NCBI GenBank assembly: GCA_900149785.2
Contig: FSSI02000021.1
Coordinates: forward strand, 12,579 to 76,578
Direction: 5' to 3'
DNA from: Sodalinema lacuna_A
GTDB taxonomy: Bacteria; Cyanobacteriota; Cyanobacteriia; Cyanobacteriales; Geitlerinemataceae
Length of the DNA: 64,000 nt
In this document: positions 53,049 through 62,587 of the stretch, piece by piece
Layout of the letters: each line of letters opens with the position of its first letter
Numbering within the stretch: the first letter of the stretch is position 1
The notes under the pieces: model-generated
The model's database searches: none
The model's input: only the letters and a program-made list of their open reading frames with translations
What the model was told of the DNA's origin: nothing
Position numbers and translations under genes: made by a program

Positions 53049-54431
53049 ATGTTTGATAACCGCCGCCCGAACCACCGCCCTACGCCCTTTATTGCCACAA
53101 ACCGCCCGGATGAGCATCTGCAAGAACAAACTCAAGAGATTGTCTATAACTATCTACTTGAGATTGTTCGGGCCTGGTCCCCTGAAGATGTGTTACAAGA
53201 GTTTCGGGGCTTATTTATTGACTGCAACAACGTCAAAAACCTAGAAGCCTTTCAGTCTCTCAAACAATTGGTTGAAGCCAATGAAGAAACGGGGTTTCGT
53301 CATACTGTTAAACGGTCTTGTTACATCCTCTTTAATAATTGGGAAGCCAATCGACAACATAAATTTATTCCTAAGCTAGTTCAACTGTTTCAAGAACCCT
53401 CCATTCGTGAGCGGACTCTCTCCCCCCATTTACAACGAGTACGGGCTTGGTTACAGATTTTTACCGATGGTCAAGACTACCAAGATCTCAAAGTCTTTAC
53501 CGCCAAATACGAAGAAGGAGAATTTGAGGAAGTTGAGGCCGCCAAATGGAGCGATCGCTACACCGCCTATTTACTGGTTCCTCAATACTCTAACCCCAAC
53601 AATCCCATGGAACAGCGGGAAGTGGCCCGCGCCGTCTCTCAGCGATTGAAAGACCGTTTCAAATTTGATTTAGCCATTTACATCACCCGCGCCCAAATGG
53701 TGCGTTACGACGACCAACAGCATCCGAATCCTACAATTTTTGGGGATGAAGTGCTACGGATTATCAAAACGATTCTTGCTCGTCGAGGAAGCCTCAGCTA
53801 TGAAAATTTAGCCAACATCTTTTTACGACAAACCGAAAACCAACGCTACCGGGACTTTAAGCGCAGTCTCCAGAAATATCTGCTCTTTTCTTGGTCTGAT
53901 AAAGACCTCGCGCAAGTCTTGCGTCAGCGTCTTTCGGAACGGCTGGATTTACTCTATGTAGATAAACACAACGATCCCGTTGATGAATCACTGCGGTTAC
54001 GAACCTGTAACCGGGCGATTGATGCACTCATCAGTGAAACGGGAACGGAACCGTCCGCCATTTTTGTCTGGATGCTCTCCTGCGGAAATCCATTGGCGCT
54101 GGTGGCTATTTTGCTGAAACTGGTATTGATTAGTCGCCATTCCCGCATTCATTTAGAAACCCGAATTGCTCAGCTAATTCGCTACTACGAACATTTGCCA
54201 GAAGACGAGTGTCAATGGGTTATTCACTTTTTTGAATTGTTTAAAATCGCTTTTGCAATTCATGCTGAAAATGTAGAATATAGTTTAGTCGAAGTTGAAA
54301 ATTTATCAGAGGGTGACTCGAAATCATCGAGTAAGTATCGAGTGTTTGCTCGCCTGAAATACCAAGAACTTACCGTTGATGTTTCCGATGACATCGATGA
54401 TTCCGATGAATTTACCCAGTTACTGAGTTAA
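53049..54431 (+). CDS. Conserved-looking hypothetical protein, helical
   Basis: 460 residues, rich in Leu, Arg, Glu and aromatic residues and predicted mainly helical. No membrane helices, signal peptide or known catalytic motif. Recognisable landmarks are YNYLLEIVRAWSPEDVLQEFRGLFID near the N-terminus, a YTAYLLVPQYSNPNNPMEQREVAR centre and an acidic C-terminus. Composition and long clean frame mark a real gene. I believe close homologues occur only in cyanobacteria, but cannot confirm this. The next gene starts 13 bp after its stop, so the two may be co-transcribed. Confidence 0.75.
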   Translation: MFDNRRPNHRPTPFIATNRPDEHLQEQTQEIVYNYLLEIVRAWSPEDVLQEFRGLFIDCNNVKNLEAFQSLKQLVEANEETGFRHTVKRSCYILFNNWEANRQHKFIPKLVQLFQEPSIRERTLSPHLQRVRAWLQIFTDGQDYQDLKVFTAKYEEGEFEEVEAAKWSDRYTAYLLVPQYSNPNNPMEQREVARAVSQRLKDRFKFDLAIYITRAQMVRYDDQQHPNPTIFGDEVLRIIKTILARRGSLSYENLANIFLRQTENQRYRDFKRSLQKYLLFSWSDKDLAQVLRQRLSERLDLLYVDKHNDPVDESLRLRTCNRAIDALISETGTEPSAIFVWMLSCGNPLALVAILLKLVLISRHSRIHLETRIAQLIRYYEHLPEDECQWVIHFFELFKIAFAIHAENVEYSLVEVENLSEGDSKSSSKYRVFARLKYQELTVDVSDDIDDSDEFTQLLS

Positions 54432-54444
54432 CCTCGAAACCCTG

Positions 54445-54897
54445 ATGATGGATTCGATGACCGCTTCAATGACTGATTCAATGACTGATTCAATGACTGA
54501 TTCAATGACTGATTCAATGACTGATTCAATGACTGATTCAATCCAGGGAATGATTGGCGATCGCGCCCGACTTTATATCAAACAACAGATTCGAGCCGGT
54601 ACAACCCTCTGGTGGGGTGAAGATGACGACGGCGAATGTTGGAGTTTAGTCCCCTTACGAGAAGCCGACTATCCCGGTTTGCACAACCTAAAAACCCTAG
54701 ACGTGACCGATGCTCATTTAGCCGATATTCCCATCGTGGCGATCGACGAGACGCTGCAACTGGTGATTATTAACCTCTGGGATCATGGCTACGAGGGGCT
54801 ACAAGTCGATCCCGACGGCGAAGTCTGGCCCGCCTCCTTCCTGGGGGGAAATCCCCGTCAACCGGCCTCCTGGGAGGTTCCCTATCCGTTCATCTAG
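54445..54897 (+). CDS. Hypothetical protein with N-terminal MTDS repeats
   Basis: 150 residues from the first ATG. The first 32 residues are eight four-residue repeats (MMDS, MTAS, then six MTDS) encoded by a 12-bp tandem repeat. The following ~115 residues form a compact acidic alpha/beta domain (GTTLWWGEDDDGECWSLVPLREADYPGLHNL, VPYPFI at the end) that I do not recognise. Every repeat supplies an in-frame ATG, so the true start could be any of them, including the last (54529). It follows the upstream hypothetical gene by 13 bp. Confidence 0.7.
   Translation: MMDSMTASMTDSMTDSMTDSMTDSMTDSMTDSIQGMIGDRARLYIKQQIRAGTTLWWGEDDDGECWSLVPLREADYPGLHNLKTLDVTDAHLADIPIVAIDETLQLVIINLWDHGYEGLQVDPDGEVWPASFLGGNPRQPASWEVPYPFI
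54469..54540. repeat. In-frame 12-bp repeat ATGACTGATTCA, 6 perfect copies
   Basis: Six identical units, preceded by two diverged ones from 54445. Located at the very 5' end of the coding region, so copy-number changes alter N-terminal length but not frame. Confidence 0.97.
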
Positions 54898-54951
54898 GCT
54901 TCCCCTCTCAGACCGTTAAATCGGCCAGTTAGACTAGAGTTTTCACAGGTT

Positions 54952-56931
54952 GTGATGATGGTACGATTCAAAGCCTGGCAATGGGCCACGTTAGCCATTC
55001 CCCTTGTCAGTATTGTGGGGTTCATTCTCGTCGCGGCGGGCTGGCAAATTCAACATTGGGGACTCAGTTGGATTTGGGCTATCTTCCTGGTCATCCTGCT
55101 AGGGTGGCGTTGGCTTCTGGCCAAATGGACAAAACCCCAACTCGCGCAAATCGAGGCTGCTGTCGCGGACGCCAATCAACAACTCGCCGATAGCCGCGAT
55201 AAGGCAGAAGAACATGGGAACAATCCTGAAGCCGCCCAAGCCGTGCGAGAGGCTCTCAACCAGATTTTGCAAGAAACTCATCATGATCCGCCCTTTTGGG
55301 ACGATTGGGAACGGTTCTGGCAACGGGGCCAGGCGGTGGTGGTGGCGGTGGCCCATGCCTATAATCCCGAAGTGAAATATCCTTTGTTAAATATCTATGT
55401 CCCTCAAGCCTATGGGCTAATTCGCGGCACAGTGGATGACCTCGATCGCTGGATGGAGAAACTCTCGCCGGTATTGGGACAGGTCACCGTGGGCCAAGCC
55501 TATCAAGCCTACGAGGTTTATCAGAAAATCGAACCCTCGGCCCGCAAATTGCGTCAAGCCTGGGGTTGGGCGCAATGGTTTTTCAATCCTGCGGTGGCGG
55601 CGGCCCGTCAAGTGACGCAAAAATCCAGTAGTCGCGCCACGGAAGAACTGCTGGGGAATTTGGGACAACTGTTGCGAGAAGCAGCGTTACGGAATTTAGC
55701 CCAACAGGCGATTTATCTGTATGGAGGTCAAGGGATGACTCAAGTTGGGGCCGATCGCTTACCCGATGTCAGTCAAGCCGAGGCCGAGAGTTCGCCGCGC
55801 TTTGGTCGCACAGAAACCGATACCTTACAGACGATTCTCGATCGCGCCGAGTCCGCAGAAACCGTCGAGAAAAAACCCGTCAGCCTACTACTGGTGGGGC
55901 GCACAGGGGCGGGTAAAAGCAGTGTGATTAATACCCTCTTTGAGAGCGATCGCGCGTTGGTGGATGTGTTACCCAGTACCGATAAACTCTGTCGCTATGT
56001 CTGGGAGGCTCCCACCGGGGATTCTTTGGTCTTGTGGGATACCCCAGGCTATGAACAGGCCAGTCGTCAGGATTACCGAGATCTCGTCCTCGATCACGCT
56101 CGGGAAGCGGATTTAATCGTGCTGGTGACTCCCGCCCTCGACCCAGCGTTACAGATGGATGAAGACTTTTTACGGGAGTTACAAAAGGAGGTCACGGACG
56201 TACCGGCGATCGCCATCGTCACCCAAGTCGATCGCCTGCGTCCCTTGCGAGAATGGAGTCCTCCCTATGACTGGGAAGGGGGCGATCGACCCAAGGAACA
56301 ATCAATCCGCCACGCCACCCAATACCGTCACGAAGAACTCGGACACCTCTGTCGAAGAGTGCTTCCCCTGGTCACTCGTGACGAACGCGCTCAGCGAGAT
56401 CCGTGGAACCTCAGTCAGTTATCCAATCAGCTTGTGGAATCCTTAGACCCCGCCAAGCAACTGCGACTGACCCGATTTTTGCGCGATCGCAACACTCGCC
56501 TGCGCGGCGCCGCCCAAATCATTGAACGCTACAGCCGCCAAATGGCTACCACCCAAGGGCTGACCAATTTTCTCAAAAGTCCCATCCTGCAATTTATCTC
56601 CACCCTCACCACAGGACAACCGACCTTAGCCTATCTCCTCGCCGAACAAATCCCCGTTGAGCAACTTCCCATTGTCATCGGCAAACTTCAGATCGCCTAT
56701 GATTTGTTTTCCCTATTAACCAAGGATGACGATATCCGCAAATTTGATCTCCTATCCCTGTGGTCAGTCTTATTAGACAACCCCTCACCACCCGAACGCA
56801 ATGCTTGGGCCTTTGGCCATGCGGTGACGGAGTATTGGGTCGAGAAACTCTCAACCGAACAACTCCAGAAACGGTTTAAGGCATATTTTGAGGAGTATGA
56901 GCAGCGGGGGAACAGGACCATACAGCCCTGA
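54952..56931 (+). CDS. Membrane-anchored GTPase (Era/dynamin-like)
   Basis: 659 residues from GTG 54952; ATG 54955 or 54958 are close alternatives. Two N-terminal membrane helices (about residues 8-30 and 35-52), then a long helical region to about 300. The GTPase domain has G1 GRTGAGKS (316-323), G2 Thr in PSTDK, G3 DTPGYE and G4 TQVD; a helical C-terminal part follows. This YcjX/DUF697-like or dynamin-like layout suggests a membrane-remodelling or stress-related GTPase; the exact subfamily is uncertain. It starts 54 bp after the MTDS-repeat gene and ends about 120 bp before typA. Confidence 0.85.
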   Translation: MMMVRFKAWQWATLAIPLVSIVGFILVAAGWQIQHWGLSWIWAIFLVILLGWRWLLAKWTKPQLAQIEAAVADANQQLADSRDKAEEHGNNPEAAQAVREALNQILQETHHDPPFWDDWERFWQRGQAVVVAVAHAYNPEVKYPLLNIYVPQAYGLIRGTVDDLDRWMEKLSPVLGQVTVGQAYQAYEVYQKIEPSARKLRQAWGWAQWFFNPAVAAARQVTQKSSSRATEELLGNLGQLLREAALRNLAQQAIYLYGGQGMTQVGADRLPDVSQAEAESSPRFGRTETDTLQTILDRAESAETVEKKPVSLLLVGRTGAGKSSVINTLFESDRALVDVLPSTDKLCRYVWEAPTGDSLVLWDTPGYEQASRQDYRDLVLDHAREADLIVLVTPALDPALQMDEDFLRELQKEVTDVPAIAIVTQVDRLRPLREWSPPYDWEGGDRPKEQSIRHATQYRHEELGHLCRRVLPLVTRDERAQRDPWNLSQLSNQLVESLDPAKQLRLTRFLRDRNTRLRGAAQIIERYSRQMATTQGLTNFLKSPILQFISTLTTGQPTLAYLLAEQIPVEQLPIVIGKLQIAYDLFSLLTKDDDIRKFDLLSLWSVLLDNPSPPERNAWAFGHAVTEYWVEKLSTEQLQKRFKAYFEEYEQRGNRTIQP

Positions 56932-57053
56932 TGGCTAACCCCACCATCGCTCAGTATTGGGGGGAATGTTTCAGCGGCGATCGCCCTAAGATCCGCTACA
57001 ATTGTTAAGAAATCTGTCAATTGTCTAACAGCGCACCGTCTGGACGCTTCTTT

Positions 57054-58844
57054 ATGTCTCTCCCAATTCGCAACGTTGCAATTATCGCCCACGTTGACCA
57101 TGGTAAAACCACCCTGGTTGACGCACTCCTCAAACAATCCGGCATCTTCCGCGAAGGAGAAGACGTTCCGGACTGTGTGATGGACTCCAACGACTTGGAA
57201 CGGGAACGGGGAATCACCATCCTCTCCAAAAACACCGCCGTTCACTACCAAGACACTCTCATCAACATCGTGGACACCCCCGGACACGCCGACTTCGGTG
57301 GAGAAGTCGAACGAGTTCTGGGTATGGTAGACGGCTGCATCCTGATTGTGGATGCTAACGAAGGCCCCATGCCTCAAACCCGCTTCGTCCTCAAAAAAGC
57401 CCTCGAAAAAGGCCTCCGTCCCATCGTCGTCGTCAATAAAATCGATCGCGGCCAAGCGGACCCCCATGTGGCCGTCGACAAAGTTCTCGACCTCTTTATC
57501 GACCTCGGGGCCGACGACGACCAATGTGATTTCCCTTATCTCTTCGCCTCGGGCCTCGGTGGCTTCGCCAAAGAAGACCTCAACGACGAAGACAAAGACA
57601 TGCAGCCCCTGTTTGAGGCTATCCTGGGTCACGTTCCCCCGCCCATCGGTGACCCCAACAAACCCTTGCAACTGCAAGTGACCACCCTCGACTACTCCGA
57701 CTACCTCGGTCGTATTGTCATCGGTCGGATTCACAACGGAACCATCAAATCTGGACAACAAGCCATCCTCATCCAAGATGGTGACCAGATTGTCAAAGGC
57801 AAAATCACCAAACTGATGGGCTTTGAAGGCTTGGCCCGCGTCGAACTCGAAGAAGCCACCGCCGGCATGATTGTGGCCGTGTCGGGCTTTGCTGACGCCA
57901 ACATTGGCGAGACCATCGCCTGTCCCGACGAACCCCAGGCCCTCCCTCTGATTAAGGTCGACGAACCCACCCTCCAGATGACCTTTTTGGTGAACGATTC
58001 TCCCTTCGCCGGCCAAGAGGGGCAATTTGTTACCTCTCGCCAATTGCGCGATCGCCTGATGCGAGAATTAGAAACCAACGTGGCCCTGCGCGTCGAACCC
58101 ACCGACTCCCCCGACAAATTCGCCGTCTCCGGACGGGGTGAATTACACCTAGGGATTCTCATCGAAACCATGCGTCGCGAAGGCTACGAATTCCAAGTCT
58201 CCCAACCCCAGGTCATTTACCGGGAAGTCAACGGACAACCCTACGAACCCTTTGAACTCCTGGTTCTCGACGTTCCCGAAGAAGCCGTCGGCGGCTGCAT
58301 GGAACGCATCGGCGAACGGAAAGGGGAAATGCAAGATATGCGCATGACCGCCGGCCGGTCTCAGTTAGAGTTTGTCATCCCCGCCCGAGGTTTAATTGGC
58401 TTCCGGGGCGATTTCGTCCGCATCACTCGCGGCGATGGCATCATGAACCATAGTTTCCTGGAATATCGCCGTCTCTCAGGCGACGTGGAAACCCGCCGTA
58501 ATGGTGTCTTGATTTCCTTTGAGGAAGGAGTCGCCACCTTCTACGCCCTCAAAAACGCCGAAGACCGGGGTGTCTTCTTTATTGAACCCGGAACTAAGGT
58601 CTATAAGGGCATGATTATTGGCGAAAACAACCGTCCCCAAGACTTAGAGTTGAACGTCTGCAAAACCAAGCAGTTGACCAACCACCGCGCCGCCAGTGGC
58701 GATGAGTTAGTTCAGCTTCAATCTCCCGTCGATATGAGTCTCGAACGGGCCTTGGAATACATCGGCGCCGATGAACTTGTCGAGGTCACTCCCGAGTCGA
58801 TTCGTCTGCGTAAGATGTCGGCCAAGAAGTTAGCCCGCCGCTAA
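57054..58844 (+). CDS. typA: Ribosome-associated GTPase TypA/BipA
   Basis: 596 residues from ATG 57054 (MSLPIRNVAIIAHVDHGKTT), the canonical start; an upstream in-frame ATG adds 11 unlikely residues. Translational-GTPase motifs: AHVDHGKTT (G1), RGITI (G2), DTPGHADF (G3), NKIDR (G4), then beta-barrel, EF-G-like domains and the TypA-specific C-terminal domain (SRGLIGFRGDF-like block ARGLIGFRGDFV). It acts on ribosomes under stress and in 50S assembly. Downstream is a long hairpin. Confidence 0.97.
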   Translation: MSLPIRNVAIIAHVDHGKTTLVDALLKQSGIFREGEDVPDCVMDSNDLERERGITILSKNTAVHYQDTLINIVDTPGHADFGGEVERVLGMVDGCILIVDANEGPMPQTRFVLKKALEKGLRPIVVVNKIDRGQADPHVAVDKVLDLFIDLGADDDQCDFPYLFASGLGGFAKEDLNDEDKDMQPLFEAILGHVPPPIGDPNKPLQLQVTTLDYSDYLGRIVIGRIHNGTIKSGQQAILIQDGDQIVKGKITKLMGFEGLARVELEEATAGMIVAVSGFADANIGETIACPDEPQALPLIKVDEPTLQMTFLVNDSPFAGQEGQFVTSRQLRDRLMRELETNVALRVEPTDSPDKFAVSGRGELHLGILIETMRREGYEFQVSQPQVIYREVNGQPYEPFELLVLDVPEEAVGGCMERIGERKGEMQDMRMTAGRSQLEFVIPARGLIGFRGDFVRITRGDGIMNHSFLEYRRLSGDVETRRNGVLISFEEGVATFYALKNAEDRGVFFIEPGTKVYKGMIIGENNRPQDLELNVCKTKQLTNHRAASGDELVQLQSPVDMSLERALEYIGADELVEVTPESIRLRKMSAKKLARR

Positions 58845-58848
58845 CGTG

Positions 58849-58884
58849 TTAACGTGAGTTCGGGTTGACCCGGACTCACGTTAA
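58849..58884 (+). terminator. Long hairpin after typA
   Basis: A 17-bp stem (arms beginning TTAACGTGAG and ending CTCACGTTAA, one G-U wobble, 2-base loop), four bases past the typA stop. No T-tract, but stem length makes it the likely transcript 3' end. Confidence 0.65.
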
Positions 58885-58999
58885 ACTAAGCCTGCGAGAA
58901 GTTGGCTGAATAGATTGAACAGGTTTTATAGCCATCGAAAATTGGCTTAGGACACTCTGAGTTGGGCGAGAATCCCCGACCTCTTGCCTTCTTCCTCCC

Positions 59000-59020
59000 T
59001 GTTCCCTGTTCCCTGTTCCC
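59000..59020. repeat. Heptamer array TGTTCCC, 3 copies
   Basis: Three perfect units between the convergent typA and FkbM genes, followed by TTTTGCC and TCTTGCC-type units. Confidence 0.9.
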
Positions 59021-59063
59021 TTCTTTTGCCTCTTGCCTTTTTATCCCCTATTTTTTGTACTAT

Positions 59064-59828
59064 TCAGACCAACTTTTGCTCTCTGTTTTGACTATCCCGA
59101 GGTAGAGCGAGATAATCTGCATTTCGAGATGTTCCCTCTCCAATCATCGTTACTTGATAATTCCACGCATCCAGTAACTTCAAGGTTCTCTCTTGATTAG
59201 ACGCACCATGGGTGGCCACAAAAAGACGTGGGCAATTCTCACGAATCAACTTTTCTCCTCCTTTTAAGACCCAATACTCCATCCCCTCTACATCTATTTT
59301 AATGACATCAGGTGCTGAAATTTCCTGTTGTTCCCACAGTTCATCTAACACCAAAACATCAACATCAAAGTAATCAGAATCAGACTGATTTTCAGGTAAA
59401 ACATCCGGTTTTTTGGCAAGATGTCCCATAAATAAGTTTTGGCGCTTAAACTGTCGTCTGGCTCGTACACAACCTAGAGCAGATTCAAATAACTTGATAT
59501 TTTTCACTTGATTGAGCTGGCAATGACTCCCAATAAATTCAGCATTTTCAGGTAGAGGTTCAAAGGAAAAAACTTCTCCTGATTCACCAGACAATCGTGA
59601 TGCAATGAGGCTGAAATAACCGGCTTGTGCGCCAATATCGAATACCGTACTACCGGGAGTGATGATTTTGGCAAATTCCCGAACATAGTCCTGTTCATAA
59701 AATCCTATCCAGTAGGCGTGATTACCCGAACGTGGTAACCACAGATAACCCTGGAGTGGTCCAGACAAAATCGGAACCACTCGGTCGTCTAAAAAACGGT
59801 GTAGGAGTCGAGAAAATTGACGTTTCAT
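59064..59828 (-). CDS. FkbM-family methyltransferase
   Basis: 254 residues from ATG 59828 (MKRQFSRLLHRFL); an ATG at 59858 would add ten hydrophobic residues. SAM motif STVFDIGAQAGYFSLIASRL, then EVFSFEPLPENAEF, the FkbM-typical SALG and the DVIKIDVEGMEYWVLKGGEKLI block. These O-methyltransferases commonly modify sugars or secondary metabolites. Immediately upstream is a 13-bp tandem repeat that occupies the likely promoter region. Its neighbours do not form a biosynthetic cluster. Confidence 0.88.
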   Translation of the reverse strand: MKRQFSRLLHRFLDDRVVPILSGPLQGYLWLPRSGNHAYWIGFYEQDYVREFAKIITPGSTVFDIGAQAGYFSLIASRLSGESGEVFSFEPLPENAEFIGSHCQLNQVKNIKLFESALGCVRARRQFKRQNLFMGHLAKKPDVLPENQSDSDYFDVDVLVLDELWEQQEISAPDVIKIDVEGMEYWVLKGGEKLIRENCPRLFVATHGASNQERTLKLLDAWNYQVTMIGEGTSRNADYLALPRDSQNREQKLV

Positions 59829-59858
59829 GAAACCAAAAACTGAGGTAGCTATTATCAT

Positions 59859-59910
59859 CTTAACTAACCCACTTAACTAACCCACTTAACTAACCCACTT
59901 AACTAACCCA
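59859..59910. repeat. 13-bp tandem repeat, 4 copies
   Basis: Four perfect units of CTTAACTAACCCA directly upstream of the FkbM methyltransferase gene. A 13-bp period in a promoter region changes helical phasing with each copy gained or lost. Confidence 0.95.
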
Positions 59911-60069
59911 CCTGGAGTTTTCGACTGGGAACGAGAACCTCACTGTCAAAATAGATCGGCCAAGTTCTGATTGATTGAGGGTTTTACCGACCAACTTGCC
60001 CACTGCCGCCAAGAATGTTACATTTATTCATAGTATTAAATAAACCTGGCTCCTAAGGGACGCGCTGTT

Positions 60070-61128
60070 ATGACAGATACGCTTACTAAACTAGCCTACC
60101 AAACCTTCCAACAGGGCAAAAGCTACTTCGGCGTTGCCCATAAAACCCTCAGCACACAACTTGGACAACTCGCAGTCGGCAACCGAGACAACGAGACCTT
60201 TCCAGTCTCACCGGACCTGATCGATCGCATCTACAGCAGCCTCAATCAAGTCATCGAAACCGACTGGAACGATGCCGAAAAAGGCATTTATCCGGTTGAG
60301 ACGCTGTTTGATAATCCCTGGGCTGACTTTTTCCAATATTATCCCCTCGTCTGGTTTGATTTACCCAAAATTTGGGACCGAGTCCGCAACAAACAATATC
60401 AATCCTTCGATTCCCAAATCGACCTCAACGACTACCCCAAATACTATCGGCAAAACTTCCACCATCAAACCGATGGCTATCTGAGTGACCTCTCCGCCAA
60501 CCTTTACGATGTCCAGGTCGATATTCTCTTTAACGGGGCGGCCGATGCCATGCGTCGCCGTATTTTAGCGCCTCTCAAACAGGGACTACGTCATTTTGCC
60601 GACGTTCCCCCCAGTCAAATTCGGGTCTTGGATGTCGCCACGGGAACCGGACGCACCTTGCGCTTCCTGCGCTCGATGTTGCCCAAAGCGGCCCTGTTTG
60701 GCACGGATTTGTCCCCCGCCTATCTGCGTAAAGCCAATCAACTCCTCGGGGAACTCCCCGGCGAACTCCCACAACTGTGCCAAGCCAACGCCGAAGATCT
60801 CCCCTACCGCGATGACCAGTTCCACGGCGTCTCCTGTGTCTTCACCTTCCATGAACTCCCCGGTTCAGCCCGTCAGAACGTGATTGACCAATGTTTCCGA
60901 GTTCTCAAACCGGGGGGGACCTTCGTCATTTGCGATTCGATTCAGGATAATGACGACCCCAAACTCAATCCCCTACTCCATAACTTCCAGAAAACCTTTC
61001 ACGAACCCTATCACCGCAGTTACGCTGAGGATGATATGACTGGACGGCTCGAAAGCGCTGGATTTGTCGAGATTGCCACGCAACTGCACTTTATGAGTAA
61101 ATACTGGGTGGCCCATAAGCCAGCCTAG
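60070..61128 (+). CDS. Class I SAM-dependent methyltransferase
   Basis: 352 residues. The N-terminal ~170 residues are family-specific (YFGVAHKTLSTQLGQLA, DWNDAEKGIYPVETLFDNPWADFFQYYPL, YPKYYRQNFHHQTDGYLSD). The SAM domain follows: motif I LDVATGTGRTLRFL, motif II GTDLSPAYLRKA, ANAEDLPYRDDQF and FTFHELP, CFRVLKPGGTFVI. The Methyltransf_11 pattern with HHQTDGYLS resembles cyanobacterial UbiE/COQ5-like enzymes of unassigned substrate. Monocistronic by spacing. Confidence 0.88.
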   Translation: MTDTLTKLAYQTFQQGKSYFGVAHKTLSTQLGQLAVGNRDNETFPVSPDLIDRIYSSLNQVIETDWNDAEKGIYPVETLFDNPWADFFQYYPLVWFDLPKIWDRVRNKQYQSFDSQIDLNDYPKYYRQNFHHQTDGYLSDLSANLYDVQVDILFNGAADAMRRRILAPLKQGLRHFADVPPSQIRVLDVATGTGRTLRFLRSMLPKAALFGTDLSPAYLRKANQLLGELPGELPQLCQANAEDLPYRDDQFHGVSCVFTFHELPGSARQNVIDQCFRVLKPGGTFVICDSIQDNDDPKLNPLLHNFQKTFHEPYHRSYAEDDMTGRLESAGFVEIATQLHFMSKYWVAHKPA

Positions 61129-61232
61129 GGCAAATCTTGACGGGGAGGCGGGGATCACCCCCAAGTCCCTGGTCAATTGCTAAAAAGAAGCGATAGAGTG
61201 GATTTGGCAACTGAGATTGTGAGGTACTTCCC

Positions 61233-61709
61233 GTGACCACAGAACAAGAGACGATGCAAGGCAATATTGCCACGGATGACTGGACTGGAGACAATGATGT
61301 GGTGAACTATCCCCAAGAAATTGAAACGGTTATTTCCAGCTTGGCCCAAGACCAAAAAGCGATGGTGGGTCATAGTGATGACGCCTATGCGTGGAAGTTC
61401 AAATATGGCAGTGTTGAGGTCTTTGTGCAACTGACGGGAGAGACAGAAGAGGATTTGTTGACGGTTTGGTCTCCGGTATTGAAGTTACCGGCGACGGATG
61501 AAGCCGGTTTGATGCGTCACTTGTTGCAAATGAACTGGGGAAGCACCTTTGAGTCCCGGTTTGCTATTGTTGAGGATCAGGTGGTGGTCTTGTCGTCGCG
61601 AACAGTGGCGGACTTGAATCCCAGTGAAATTTCTCGGTCGATTACGATTGTGGCCACGATCGCCGACGATAATGACGAGGACTTACAGGAGAAATTCGGA
61701 GCCTCCTAG
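61233..61709 (+). CDS. YbjN-domain (type III secretion chaperone-like) protein
   Basis: 158 residues with a GTG start. An acidic N-terminus precedes a YbjN fold (YAWKFKYGSVEVFVQLTGETEEDLLTVWSPVLKL, LLQMNWGSTFESRFAI, VVVLSSRTVADLNPSEISRSI). Members lack enzymatic motifs and are thought to act in protein interaction or regulation. Its TAG stop is followed immediately by the GTG of the next gene (zero spacing), so the two are almost certainly one transcript with coupled translation. Confidence 0.8.
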   Translation: MTTEQETMQGNIATDDWTGDNDVVNYPQEIETVISSLAQDQKAMVGHSDDAYAWKFKYGSVEVFVQLTGETEEDLLTVWSPVLKLPATDEAGLMRHLLQMNWGSTFESRFAIVEDQVVVLSSRTVADLNPSEISRSITIVATIADDNDEDLQEKFGAS

Positions 61710-62483
61710 GTGACATCCTCGGACGGTTGCTGGCGGCTCATTCCCCTCCTGGAGGCTCCGGGAGGGTTTCACATGGCGGCGGATGCTTGGTTACTCGACC
61801 AACACCGTCAAGGAATGATGCCGCCGACGCTACGCTTTTATACCTGGTCAACGCCAACCCTCTCGCTGGGCTATCACCAACGCCGCTATCCCCATCACTG
61901 GCCCCAGGTGAGGTGGCAGGGACAACCCCTCTCTTGGGTGCGGCGACCCACGGGAGGACGAGCGGTGTTGCATGATGGGGATTTGACCTATAGTGTGGTG
62001 ACCTCCGGTTGGCCCGGTCGTCGCGAGGCGGTCTATCGTCAACTCTGTGGCTTTTTACAACTGGGATGGCAACGGTTGGGGGTTCCGTTGAGTTTTGGCG
62101 ATCGCCCCCCCTCGGGCCACAATCCCAATTGCTTTGCTACAGCCACGGCGGCCGACTTAGTCACCCCAGAGGGACATAAGTTTATTGGTAGCGCCCAACT
62201 CTGGCGTCAGGGCGCTGTTCTGCAACATGGCTCGATGCAACTTGCCCCCAATCAGGTGTTACAGGCCCAGTTATTTGGGGTCCAGGAGACGCCACCCTCT
62301 GCTCTGGGGGCATATCTCCCCAAAGACATCAACGGCCTCGTCAGCCGCCTAACTCAAGCCGCTCAAGATGCGTTTGGAGTGACGTTTGAGGTGCAACCCT
62401 TGGCCCCCGAAGAAATCGCCGCCATTAAAACCCAGGCGACAACTTGGAGAGTGGAACCCTACAGGCCATCGCCTCGGGGCTAA
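61710..62483 (+). CDS. Lipoate-protein ligase A / BPL-LplA family protein
   Basis: 257 residues from GTG 61710, directly after the preceding stop. Seen: GFHMAADAWLL, YTWSTPTLSLGYHQR, RRPTGGRAVLHDGDLTYSVV (the lipoyl/biotinyl-transferase signature) and the catalytic Lys in GHKFIGSAQLW. These enzymes attach or transfer lipoyl/octanoyl groups to E2 or H proteins in the cytoplasm. Exact reaction (lipoate ligase or octanoyltransferase) is not decidable here. The IscB element region begins just after its stop; the coding sequence itself appears intact. Confidence 0.9.
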   Translation: MTSSDGCWRLIPLLEAPGGFHMAADAWLLDQHRQGMMPPTLRFYTWSTPTLSLGYHQRRYPHHWPQVRWQGQPLSWVRRPTGGRAVLHDGDLTYSVVTSGWPGRREAVYRQLCGFLQLGWQRLGVPLSFGDRPPSGHNPNCFATATAADLVTPEGHKFIGSAQLWRQGAVLQHGSMQLAPNQVLQAQLFGVQETPPSALGAYLPKDINGLVSRLTQAAQDAFGVTFEVQPLAPEEIAAIKTQATTWRVEPYRPSPRG

Positions 62484-62534
62484 GGATTAAGATAGAGACA
62501 ACAAGGCACACCGAGGGGATCGGGAGCGAGGTCA

Positions 62535-62587
62535 CGCCCCGTCTCTTTAGAGCGGGGCGGAAAAGCGACTCGTGCGGCTTTAGCCGC
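62535..62587. repeat. Two transposon-end-like hairpins
   Basis: Hairpin 1: CGCCCCG (62535-62541) and CGGGGCG (62553-62559) with an inner CTC-TTTA-GAG. Hairpin 2: perfect GCGGC-TTTA-GCCGC (62574-62587). Small hairpins with TTTA loops are typical of IS200/IS605 ends. Confidence 0.6.

Noticed and set aside
56697..58043. 448-codon open frame opposite the GTPase end and typA
   Set aside because: It lies antisense to strongly supported typA codons, has no recognisable domain and reflects typA codon bias.
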